Positions 36,401 through 48,830 of a DNA stretch of 64,000 bases are shown here, one piece after another. The stretch is from Lepturacanthus savala (lineage: Eukaryota > Chordata > Actinopteri > Scombriformes > Trichiuridae): assembly GCA_030544235.1 (NCBI GenBank), contig CM060470.1:23800098-23864097 (forward strand), in the 5' to 3' direction. Position numbers and translations under genes: made by a program. The notes beneath the pieces were generated by a model. It was not told where the DNA came from. It was given only the letters and a program-made list of their open reading frames with translations, and did no database searches. The first letter of the stretch is position 1. Each line of letters starts with the position of its first letter.

Positions 36401-39400
36401 TCACCATAATAAGGTTTATTTTATATGGTCGCCTCTCAAACAGTATGCTGCAAATTCAGCCAGAGTACGCTCACAGGTGTGATCACATGTGTGTGAGGAC
36501 ACATCAGTGTGAGAAAGTGAGAAGAACATTTGTCCCCTACCTAATTACCAACACTGCTGAGGTGCTGCACACTGGCCCTTAACCCCCAGCTGCTGCTCCA
36601 GTGGAGCTGCTAAGTGTGACTCTGGTCATGCCAGGTGTGTGACTAGGTGAGAATGAGGGAAACTGTTCCTGGACAAGAAACCACTGCAATCATTAAATAT
36701 GTCCCGGTTTAAAAAGGTTAAAAAAAATAAAAATAAAACACAGATCAAATTTAAACATCCCCTCTGGACATGTTTTAAGACTATACTTTGAATAACAATT
36801 TGTCTAATATATATATTTTTTCTACAAAAAAGGTCACTTTAACTTGTTAAAATCCTTAAAATTACAACCTGTCCCTTTTAATCTTTTATAAATTCCAGAA
36901 ACTATAAATATACACATATATTATGTCTCAGAAGTTTAACGACTACTTCACTTAAAAGTTCATTATCAGTGTTTGTGCACTGAAGGCTTTTATGCTTCCA
37001 CATCACACTCATCCAAGATGAATATTGGGCCAGGATTGGATACAATATATTTATGTTATACATCATAATCGCAGTTTAATAGGCCGCTTTCAGCAAATAA
37101 ATGTGAACTCAGCTTTCTTGTGTTAAATTGTGAACATCTCTCATTCTGTTCAGTGGAGTTCAAACATTCAACTGTAGGAACAAGAAGAAAACATATTTGT
37201 GACTATTCACTCTTCTTCATAATTCTATTTTATTTGTGTTTTATTCATTTTTCAGTTCAATTATTATTTTCTTCGGTAATGTCAAGCTTTTTGCTTTGTT
37301 ATATACACTACTGTTTAAAAGTTTGGGGTCACCCAGACAGTTTTGGGTTTCCCATGAACAGTCACACTTTTATTTACCATCATGAGTTGTAAAATGAATA
37401 AAAAAAATATAGTCAAGACATTGACAAGGTCAGAAATAACTAGTTGTATTTGAAAGAATATTATTTTCCTTCAAACTTTGCTTTCATCAAAGGAAGGTCA
37501 GCTTTTACAGCTAAACTGTTTTCAGCACATGACATGATTGCACAAGGGTTTTCTAATCATCCATTAACCTTCTGATGCAATGAGCAAACACATTGTACCA
37601 TTAGAACACTGAAAAGATAGTTGCTGGAAATGGGCCTCTATACACCTATGTAGATGTTGCACCAAAAAAACAGACATTTGCAGCTAGAATAGTCATTTAC
37701 CACATTAGCAATGTATAGAGTATATTTCTGATTAGTTTAAAGTTATCTTCATTGAAAAACAGTGCTTTTCTTTAAAAATAAGGACATTTGTAAGTGACAC
37801 CAAACTTTTGAATTGCAGTATAATGAAATAATATGTGTTCACTTGTAATTGTGGTATGTACCAATTCATGCAGTTAATTGCACTTCTGCTATACATCATT
37901 GAATTAAACACTTCATTCTGACTTCTTTATTGACTTGTGTTGTTTGTATCTTTTCAGATAAATCATGGATGCACACCCCAGACGCACTGGCCAAGCATTA
38001 CATCCCCTACAATGTCAAGGTATGTTGTCACCAGCTGACTGAGCACCGTATGAGTCATGTAAAAAAGACACAGAACACCATGTGCATTTGTGTGTGATGT
38101 GGTGCGAGGAAGCTTTTATAGTGACACAAACAGATTTGACACAGAAATGAAGAAGTGGAACTTCCTGTTGCTTCTCAGTCAGGAGATGTCGAGGTTTCTT
38201 TGTGTATTGCAGCTCAGTCTGTGGAAAATTTGCTATTTACAGTTTTGCAGGTGCCTACATTTTCACAGGCAGGAACTTCATGTAGAAACCACAAAGCCTG
38301 ACACCCTTTAGCCTAAGTCGCCACTTAACATTGATGTATTTCACAATAATAATATAGATTTGTGATGGTTGTATATTTTATTTCCAGCACACTAGCACAT
38401 TTCCATATGTATCTTCCAGAGCAGCTGTTCCCAGTGCGTTGGTGAAGGGAAAAAATCTGAAAAGAGTCTGTGTTTTATCCATCTCCATTTGTTTATTTCT
38501 TAAGGAATGTGTTTATGTAAAGTGACTCATGCGTCTGTCAAAATCAGCCAAAAAACTACTGGTGCTGACACAAGGAGAACTTGGCACAACTTGGCCTCAA
38601 CTGGAAACACGGCGAGTTACAAAACACTTTTCAAACATCCAACAAACCCATCTCCAGGGAGGAGCGCCTCCCTCCCTGTCAGCCTGGTTTTCTGCTTCAT
38701 TTCGACAAGGAGCTTTTTCTCCTGCGAGGCTCAGGAACTGACAGCACATCCCGCGCTTCATAAATGTTACGATGGAAACGTGGTGGAACTCCAAACTACC
38801 ACGACCCACCCCCCCGACCGCTGAAGCTGCCTCGCTGCGTGCAGCAGAGGAGCAGGGTGAGCTTCCCTCTGATGAGATGGCGATCTGGATAAATTTGCTG
38901 ACATCTGAATACACTGCTCATCACTGGAGGGAATAAGACAGCCAAAGTGCTGATTGGCTCGTTCTCCTCGGTTCAAGCACTCACATATCAGCTCAGTTAG
39001 CATTTTAATCTTTTCGATGGTCAGAATTTCTCCTTTTCTGGGCATTGAGAGTTATCAGCAAAATTTTGGGGAGCTTACCTGCTACAGTTGGCACTAATGC
39101 TTTATATTTCAACTAAATCAGCTTTCTCTTTCTGTTCTTAAAAATATATTAAGAAATATTTGATTAATTGAAGTGATTTAAATTTGGTTTTCCCCTTTCC
39201 TCTTAATAACAATAATAATAATACAAATAATCACACACTAAAGATTATTATTTGTAGTGGTATTAGTATTTTTGAATTTATTTATTTTTTCCCTTTTCCT
39301 GATTAATCTTTTAATTCCATAACCACTTATTTTATGTTTGTTTCTTTTGTTTGTGTTTTTTTCCTCAGGAAACTGAATTTATTGAGATTTTCACAATATG

Positions 39401-41142
39401 ATGGAATGTGAAAAGTCTCTGATAAAGACACATCATGATGTGGTCGTATTTTATATCTGAGAGTAGAGAAAGATGTCTCCCTGATCACCCTGTCCTCACT
39501 AGTGGTGGTAATGGATATTAAGATCCTGAGATGTCGTTGATGAGAAGAGGTTCAGGTCCTGGTGAACTCAGACCTTGGCACTGAAGTGATGGACTGAAGT
39601 GAACGAGGTAGAGGCTAGAGGGTTGCTATGATTTTATTTTTGGATTTTCACAGCTTCAGTGGTTCTTAGTCCATATCAAACCAAGATGGATTTGTATTTC
39701 TATGTCGACTTAGTGCCAAATTTCCAACATCATCAGCAAATCAAAATAGCAACTATGATTTTTCAGACCAGGTGTTTTTTATGTTGAGAATCTGTTTCAG
39801 TGATCTGAAAATGCTGATGTTTTGAGACGCCCTTCTGCATTCGACTCTTGCACCAAACTGCTGCTGGATAGTTTTTGGGCTCAAATCAGGCTTTTTTTTC
39901 TGAGCTCCAATCAACATGTGGGGACTAAACCTTGGGGTCTTTCTGTGCTGCCCTAATCGGTGTGTCTGACACCATCAATCAGACACATTCACAAATTGAA
40001 TAAATTGCTGTCCTCCGCAGCATTTTGTCAAAAAAGACTAAAAAAAAACTTTCCATCAAGAGAAGGCGGCGCGTAGAGTGCAGTTGTCAGCTCGTTATCG
40101 TGTCCTCTCAATGGATTTTGCAGACCTGTCACAGGGTTTTAAAATAGTGTTTTCTGCATATTTAGTTTGATTTGTGTTTTTGTGAGCATGCAGTCCCCTT
40201 TCAGCTAAATTGTGAACGGTCGCCATGGGGGAATTAGCAAAGATGGTTCGTTTTGTTTTTTTTCAGCCACACACGCCGGTTGATGGATTGGTTCGCCTTG
40301 TGAAACCTCCCCAGTCGAAGGCCAGAATGCACTGGTCAGGAACAAGTGCTTCTCCATTATATTCTGAGTATCTGTCAGCGGTGCTCTCAGACATGTCCCT
40401 AAAAGTGCCGAGTACATTTGTCACACCGGCGCAGAGTGCTGACACGTTCCCGTATGAAACCTAAATCTTGTTTTCAGGCTCTATTGATAGTGTGTCTCCC
40501 GCCTCGTGGCATTTTAGACACATAATTCCACCGCTTTTTTATTGACTATATCAGGGGTTTAATTACTTGCACATTTCGAGAGCTTTCTAAATTCTGTTGG
40601 CGTGTCTATATTACTGTAAGATATCAGCTGAGTGATCACGCCCAAGAACACAAAATTACTGTCAGAATCATAACAAACTGTGTTGGGTTCATTAGTGCAG
40701 GTGACACAAGACAAACTGCTGATTTTATGGAGCCAACGGTCATGTGCAAGACCCAAAAAAAAAAAGATTTCTTGGCTGTAGCATCGGTCTGCGTTAATAC
40801 AGCGACAACAAGTTTGCAGGCCAAGCTGCAAATTGAAATAGACATTAGCAGAGCCAAGTCATGGAATGCTTCACGCAGATTTATTGTGCACAATCCATGT
40901 CTGTCTGTGCAGTTTCCAGTGGGAGACATCGTTATTTTGTTTTTCCACCAACCTTTAAGGGGCTGACACCAGTGTTTATGAAGTCTGATATTGGAGCAGG
41001 CGACACACACAAGCTCAGGAGCCACTGAAGCAGTGATGTGTGTGTGTGTGTGACTGCTGGAACTCCTTTCCAGATGGAAAGCACAATGTTAATGCTTAAA
41101 GGTTAATGGCTCCATCTGTTGGAGGACGGTAGAAGTGCTGCT

Positions 41143-41187
<45 letters not shown>

Positions 41188-41395
41188 TTTAATCATTAAT
41201 ATGCAACTTCAAAATATATTTTATTTAATTAAAGCTTAGATAAAGTCAGTTTGTCTTTGACATTATTCCATGCAGCCAAGTTACCTCTAATTTGCAGGGA
41301 AAGCGTTATGTAAAGGAATATTAAAGGAAAATCTTTGCAGTAAAAGGATGCTCATTAGATGAATAATGGGTACAGATAGCTCCACTGCAGTATAT

Positions 41396-41473
<78 letters not shown>

Positions 41474-41946
41474 CATTTACTGTGCATCTGGATGAATAAC
41501 GACGGTGAAATTATTTGATAGAACATTAACAACATTCTTTTGAACTTAAAATGACAAATACAAAAATGATACTGTATCAAATGTCAGTGATAAATCTGTG
41601 TGCATAATTAAACTTTATGATAGAAATCTGCTCTTCTGGATCTTATCGCCGAGGAGTATTGAACAATTTACTCCCACTCACCTGATTTATGTCTTTATTA
41701 CATCTTTTCTTGTCCCATTTAATGCTTAATTTCTCATTTGCAGCAAAGCATACTTTATGTTACTGTTATAGCACAGATGTATTTGTATTTTTTCTTCTCT
41801 TTCCAGTTCCTTGGAAACACTGAAGTTGAAGCCCCAAAAGGCACAGAAGTTGTAAAGGATGCAGTCAGAAAGCTAAAGGTAAAAAACAGCAGTCAAACTA
41901 AGCTGCAGCCAGGAAGGATCGAGTGTGTTTTCTTGAGTCTGTGTGT

Positions 41947-41977
<31 letters not shown>

Positions 41978-44900
41978 GGTAGAGTTAGTGACTGATGCTC
42001 CTCTACCTCATCAGCTCCTGGCAAGGTGCCCTTGGAGTTTTTCAGCCCCTAACTGTGTCTATAACTGCTGGATAAGCACAGCAGCCTGTTCACTCCGCCT
42101 CCTCTGAGCACATGTACAATTTAATTAAGCATTTATGTGCCACGAAATCTGGTGATTAGGATTCTGAATCCTCAAACTACGTATTGAAACAGTAACATAC
42201 ATGATTTACTATTATTAAATAACTGTAATAATGATACTTTCAACTCAGTGACATTTGATATTCTCCATCACGGTCCCTCATGAATAAGATGATCTGCTGC
42301 TGCCTGTATTTGCATATCAATGAGGGAAAATAGATAACTTGAAACAATATAAACCATTATTACTAATTTATATTTTAATGAAAATACTGCTCCTATAAGA
42401 ATATTTGTGAAGGAATAAAATCTGCATTTTTATAAATTTGTCATTTTTTAAAAAGATTTTACCACTCGATACTCATGTCCACTTTTTCAAAAACACTTTT
42501 ACTCTATGCAATATGAAAGGTGTCAATGGTATAATTAGTGTCTAACCATCAGAGAATTTCCACCTCTGCAGTTCCTTCCAGGTCAATGGAGCTTTAACTC
42601 TTTACTTTACTCTTATAGGTCATTGTTTTGTCTTTTTTTTTTGCTCCACAAATTCCATTTTCATCAGCCTTTCCTTTTCCTAGTCTTTACAGAGGTTTTC
42701 TCTGTACCTGTCAGTAGTAGAGTAGTAGACAGACAATGTCATTGACAGGCTGGTAGACATTTGCTTGATATTTCTTAGGGAAGAGGGAAATATCTGGCAG
42801 AGCTAAAAGGAGAATGAATATTGGACTTTGCCAGGTGGCCAGAAACCCGACTCCCAATGAATCCTAATGTTGCTCCATTCCTTTTCTCAATTTTAGCATA
42901 AAAATATTGTTACAGCAGCTTGAAGTGGACACAAAACATGTTTAAGTTTGACTCCAGAGAATAGGGTTTAAATCCTATTACATTACCAAAAGTCAACATT
43001 GGTTTTCCTTAACTAGCACATATTTATTTCCTTAGCTAAGAGGCTTAATTGGCTAATGTCAGGACCTCAGCATCAGGCTCAAAGAACAACCGATGTGTTT
43101 CACTCAGTTTCCCCAGTGAGTGACTTTCAGGACACATAGTCCACAACATGAGTCAAATCCAACCAGACAAGCAGTGTTAACCTTGGGAACAACCCTCCTT
43201 CCTCACAGCTTCTTGGTACTGTGGGCTGTTCTCTCTGGCCTCTCCTCTGCCTTCGCCCTGCCAACATTGAATCTGTGGGGCCCCTTCTAGGGGAAGGCTC
43301 GGTTTCCCAGCCCACACCTCCATTGTTACATTACATTTGATCTTGAAAGTCTGCTCGGGGAGCAAGGCTCCATAGTTACACTCCCAGATTTACCAGCAGT
43401 CAGGACAAAGGTCAAGTGAAATGAAAATAAGTGTTGCGACAGTAAGAAGTGAGAGAGCCTTTGATGCCTTTGGCGCAATACTGTAGTCAGTGAGATAAAT
43501 ATCTGTTGGTTACCATGGTGACCCCAGTTTTCTGGAGCAAGGTTTGAACGAGAAGTTCCCCACAAAACACTCGCTGTTCTCCCCCATTTATGTTGATGTC
43601 CACAGCCACTGAAAATTTTTAAAAACTAGAAAATCAACTCAATGCCTTACAAGGGCTGAATGCAGGCCCGCCACTCCGTACACGAAGACTACGCAGCCAG
43701 TGTAGGGCCTCAACTAGTGGAGGGGGCCTCCAAAATTAAGATTGGGGAAAAAAAAGGTAATAATTATTACACTAATAAATAGCTAAAATATTAATTAGTT
43801 CTACGGGAGTTTTGTATATCATCACTGTAATCGGTAAAATTAAATGTTATTTATTGCGTAATAAAAAGACTCAGACCCCCGCAAGTCCTTTGGAAATGAT
43901 ACAGCGAGTGATGGGAATTCCGTCTCTATTTGGAGAGTCGGATCTTTTGGCTTAGCTCGCTAATACGAGTCGGCTCGTTCGGCTCCTCCGTTGCTCCCAG
44001 CGAGGAGCCGGCTCCTATCTGTCACTTCAAAGAGTCGGATCGTTCAACTTCAAAGACTCGGATCGTTCACGACGGCACAAAGCTTCGGAGCCACTTTTCT
44101 CACTACGCTCTGAAACGGCTTTAATAAGCAATTTTATTCAGTTAAAAACTTCGACAACTGAAATGAGAGAATATCATCCAAGAGACACTATGAATCTGGA
44201 GCTGAAAAGCTAAAGAGGAAAAAAGAGAAAGACGACAAACTTGCATCCCTTTCAGGTAAGTCCGTGTTATACCGTGTTTGTTTGTTTTGCTAACACAGCG
44301 TTACGTGATAAACAAGCTAGGCTAGGTTAGCCCAACTGTAAACAGGATTGGACAGAGAATAAAACTCAGCTCTAGCATCTTTTCTCTGCTCCAGGGGTCG
44401 TTGGGGATAACTCCCAGTCTGTCCTGGTAGTGAGGAGGAGGAGGGGAGGGGGTGGTGGTTGGGGGATGATTTTACATCTGGACACAGTGTTGTAGAAGTT
44501 AAAGTCGTGTGTAGTGCAAAAAAATGTTTGGCCACCTTTATCATTCACAAAATGCCACTATTGTTTTGTTTAATGTGTAGGATTAGAATATGTTAATTTT
44601 TAAGGTATTTGATTTTGTCCTACCATATTAATGTCATATAAGGGTTCTATCTCCTATCATTGTGAAATACAAATGCTACTAGATAGCATAATATAATGAA
44701 GTGATATTTTTGGTTTGGGTATTTTTATTCAACTTTTACTAATGAGATATTTTTTCATTTAAATCATATTCATAGGGTCAATACTCAAATACATAGACGG
44801 ACCACCACATCAGCAAGAAGATGAACCAGATGATGAACCATCAACAAGCAGTGCAATAAGCAGCCAACAACCATCCAACGTGTCTGAAGGTTCATGTAAA

Positions 44901-47900
44901 CAGCCACAAACAACAACAGTCACCTTAGAAGAGACATCCACAACTGAAAGCCTTCCCTTGGATGCAGTTGTTTGTGTTGTTGCTCTCTCTGATTTATTAT
45001 TTAACATACAGTATATTATTGTATAATAAAAGTTAATTGTTTGATATCTACATGTCTATATAAGACTTATTTTCAACTGTAAATTTCGTGAGCTTCCAGG
45101 AGTTTGGTGGATGGGCGGGCGGGCGAGCGGGCGGGGGGGGGGGGGGCCTCCCTACAAGCTGAGCTTAGGGCCTCCAAAACCTTAGCAGCGGCCCTGGCTG
45201 AATGTGTCATTTTACTATAGCGAAGCATTAAAATGTCAAAGTTTTAGAGGCTGTAAAAATATTCCAGTATATTGTTCCATAGATACAAACACACTCTCTG
45301 TCAGTGGTCAGCGGTTTCACTTTTCAATGAGGCAAACATTAAAGCTGCAGATTGACTTATTTTTTAAATGTATGGATTGTCCTTACGTCTCACAGCTCAG
45401 TTTCTCTTTACCCGACGGCGACCCCGCTTTTAACAGATGTTTTCATTATTGACCCGAACTCACTGGCGAGTTCTGTTGGTATTTATGTCAGTTGGCACCG
45501 GGAACTGTAATAGACTTAAATTTGTTTCTGGCGGTGCTTGAAAGAAAACGACCTATCAAATAAATCAGAGATTTGCCAAATTTCCTCTTCTATACATTTT
45601 CTGCAAACCACTTAACCCTGTGATTTTATCTTTCTGAACAATCTCTCATTCCCCCTTTAGAGATAACATTCTGCTGTTTAGTTTTGTATCCTTTTGTTTG
45701 GGGATTTATTTATTGTTATAAAAATTCCATTAACTTCTGCAAAATAAAAGCTACCATTTATCAATATTTTTCTACAATGGCAATCAAACCAAAAGCTGTG
45801 TTATATGAAAGGGTTGTGAACCTCAGCTTGTTGTTTTAGTTTTTATGGCAACTTGAAATTGTTTTGGTTCACTCTTAAGGACGATTTATGGTTCCGGGGT
45901 GAATCGACAAAGTTTCTGCAGCGTAGGGTTGGTGTAGCTGTGTTTTCTTACACCACGGCCTCATATGACCTTCTCAGTTAGTAACTGGAACCTAAAAAGG
46001 CATTTTTCCAATTCCTATAATTTATTTTGTTCAATTTGCAATGTAACCTTTCTGTGTGGAGTTTCATGTGCTCCCCGTGTCTGCATGGGTTCTCTCTGGC
46101 TTCCTCCCACAGTCCAAAAACATGCTGAGTTTAAATGGAAACTCTAAATTGCCCATAGGTGTAAGTGTGTGAGTGAATGGTGTGTGTGCCCCATGATAGG
46201 CTGGGTCCATCCCTGCCTCTCACCTGAAATGCACTGGGATTGGCTCCAACAGAGTATAATGAGGAAAAAGCGGGTTTAGAAAATGACTGACTGACTGAAA
46301 TTTTCTGATTATATGATTTTATATTTATATGATTTTAATGTCATGGGATGGTAATGACAATTTTCACTCTTTGCAGAAAATGTTGACTGAGTTTTAGACT
46401 TGGTAAGCTAACTGGCTAGCTAGCTTACAATATACACTGAATATATGTAAATAAAGTGAAATTTCCTATTAATGAATTAAAATACTCTGATAGTAACTTG
46501 TTTGGTAGTGACGTCTGATAAATATACTCACAGATAGATAAAACATCAACTTACCTACATATGAGGGCATCAGAACTTCAAGCTTCTGCCTCATGTCTGG
46601 GAATGTTCCTCTGGTTCATCTAAATTGCATTCAAAAAAGTAAGCAACTGTTGTTGTTGTTGACAGGGATGATAATGGCAGATGTATGAGGGACAGCAATA
46701 TTTAACTATAAATAAATTAAAAATTTAACAAAATAAAGTACATAAATTTAAACAGCTTTTTAAGTTGTTATGAGAAAATGCAAAAGAAAGTTCAATGAAT
46801 TTAGCCCTTTTTGTTGCTTTATTATAGGGAGGATGTCTAAATGTTTGGGTTTGGGACAAGTCTAACAGTGAATTTCTTCCACCCTGGGGACAGAAAAACC
46901 CTCTTAATTAAAAACATCCAATAGTCACAGCAGCGGGTGTAGGCTCTGCAAAGATTCAATGCAGGACTGTAAACCAGCCTTTACCACCTCATTACCAGCT
47001 GTAAAACCTCTGATAAATCTGATAAATCCACTCTAAGCTCCATGCCTCCATCACAGCAGACAGGAACATTTAGAGGATTTAGCATTCAGCATTTGGCAAG
47101 TTATGAATGAAAATTGACTCCAAATGAATGCAGATGTTGTTCTATTTGTTTCTGGATGTGTAAAACAACTGTTAGCTAACATGTTGGCTGCATACATTTC
47201 ATATAAACTTTATAGGTTGGTCTACTCCCACCAAGTGGTTATAAATGTGATTCCTGCAGCTTTAAAACATCTACACTAAATATATTTTCTAACAGACACA
47301 GTTCTTCTATTACCCTGATCTGATGACTGGCGTTATTTCTCCAACTGACAGTTTCAGAGGCACATCAAGAAGTCTGAGGGGCAGAAGACCCCTAAAGTGG
47401 AATTACAGATTTCCATTTATGGTGTGAAGGTACTAGATGCCAAGACAAAAGTGAGTCCATGCAGTATATTTACAATTTGAATGTTTCACAGTTGCAAAGT
47501 TGACCGCTGGATTTCGTCTGGATGAAGAAGTCAGTAAATAATTTGTTGTTTTTTGTTTTATTTTTTTTTCTCAGGATGTGCAGCATAACTGTCAGTTACA
47601 CAGAATATCCTTCTGCGCAGACGACAAAACAGACAAAAGAATATTCACTTTCATCTGCAAAGACTCTGAGTCCAACAAACACCTCTGCTTTGTGTTTGAC
47701 AGTGAAAAGTGTGTAAGTGCCTTTCAATGTCATTTCACTGAAACAAATGTGAAATATTCAATTCAGACATGTTTTGTTATGTTTCATGTTGTGTTTGACT
47801 TTTCATACCAATCAACGCTAGATGAATATCACAGGCAGGTCTTTGTTCTCCTCTCATGTCGCAGGCAGAAGAAATAACTCTAACTATCGGTCAGGCCTTC

Positions 47901-48793
47901 GACTTGGCCTACAAGAAGTTCCTGGAGTCTGGAGGCAAAGACGTGGAAACCAGGAAACAGATCGGAAGCCTACAGAAACGAGTATGACATGTCTCGTTTG
48001 ACCATCTTGCTGACACACACCGATATTCCTGTTAATTATTACAGAGCCTGTTGTCAGATGTGATTTATTTAAACAATTTAAAACCATTAATTATCTGATA
48101 AGGCTATCATGACAACACTAAGGCCTGTTTTTAATAATGGATGAACAATGACAGAGATGATATATTTAATCATGAAAAAATTGTGCCCCCAGAAATTGTA
48201 TAAAAATTGTTTTTGTATAAAACCATTATACGTGACATGTTAATATAAAACACCATGATGTTGCTGTTAGTGTCTACTATACACTACCGTTCAAAAGTTT
48301 GGGGTCATTTAGAAATGTCCTTATTTTTTAAAGAAAACCACGTTTTTTTTCAATGAAGATAACTTTAAACTAATCAGAAATACACTCCATACATTGCTAA
48401 TGTGGTAAATGACTATTCTAGCTGCAAATGTCTGTTTTTTGGTGTAATATCTACATAGGTGTATAGAAGCCCATTTACAGAAGCTATCACTCCAGTGTTC
48501 TAATGGTGCAATGTGTTTGCTCATTGCATCAGAAGGTTAATGTAATAACATGTTCTATTCATTTTAAAACTTATGGTGGTAAATAAAAGTATGACTTTTC
48601 ATGGAAAATATTAAATTGTCTGGGTGAGCCTAAACTTTTGAACTTTGAACGTTTGGTAGTGTACATGACAGAACTGCTCTTGTTAATTCATACAGATTCA
48701 AGAACTGGAAACGGAAAACACTGAGCTAAAGAAACAGCTTCAAGATCTTGAAGAACAGCTGATGATAGCTCATGTGCCACCAGTAAGAACAAA

Positions 48794-48830
<37 letters not shown>

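Larger units (their letters stand above)
27492..37957 (+). other. gulp1: gulp1 intron 1 (10.5 kb)
   Basis: Holds a repeat copy at 31,035, a SINE at 33,411, a hAT element at 33,881, a (GAAA)n tract at 35,581 and a MITE at 37,304. Non-repetitive blocks at 28,130-28,530 and 35,370-35,760 look like candidate regulatory DNA. No other gene was found in it. Confidence 0.7.
38020..41806 (+). other. gulp1: gulp1 intron 2
   Basis: Holds two long (GT)n microsatellites. The section 40,050-40,990 is non-repetitive and less AT-rich, with a 79-codon plus frame (40,225-40,464) that I do not accept as a gene. No further exon was found. Confidence 0.6.
43663..45196 (+). mobile_element. hAT DNA transposon with perfect 8-bp target duplication and partial transposase exons
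   Basis: It is flanked by a perfect GCTGAATG at 43,655-43,662 and 45,197-45,204. The ends CAGGCCCGCC and GCGGCCCTG are inverted; longer homology inside the ends includes GGGCCTCCAAAA and its complement-related GGCCTCCAAAACC. The interior has repeated AGTCGGATCGTTCA phrases, a short palindrome around CGGCTCCTC, and two exon-like segments of a transposase N-terminus. A G-rich run lies near the right end (45,113-45,146). It sits in gulp1 intron 3, on the same strand as the gene. Confidence 0.88.

Noticed and set aside
40225..40464. A 79-codon plus frame with a fair start context in gulp1 intron 2
   Set aside because: No family resemblance, no splice context and no second exon; more likely part of a non-coding block.
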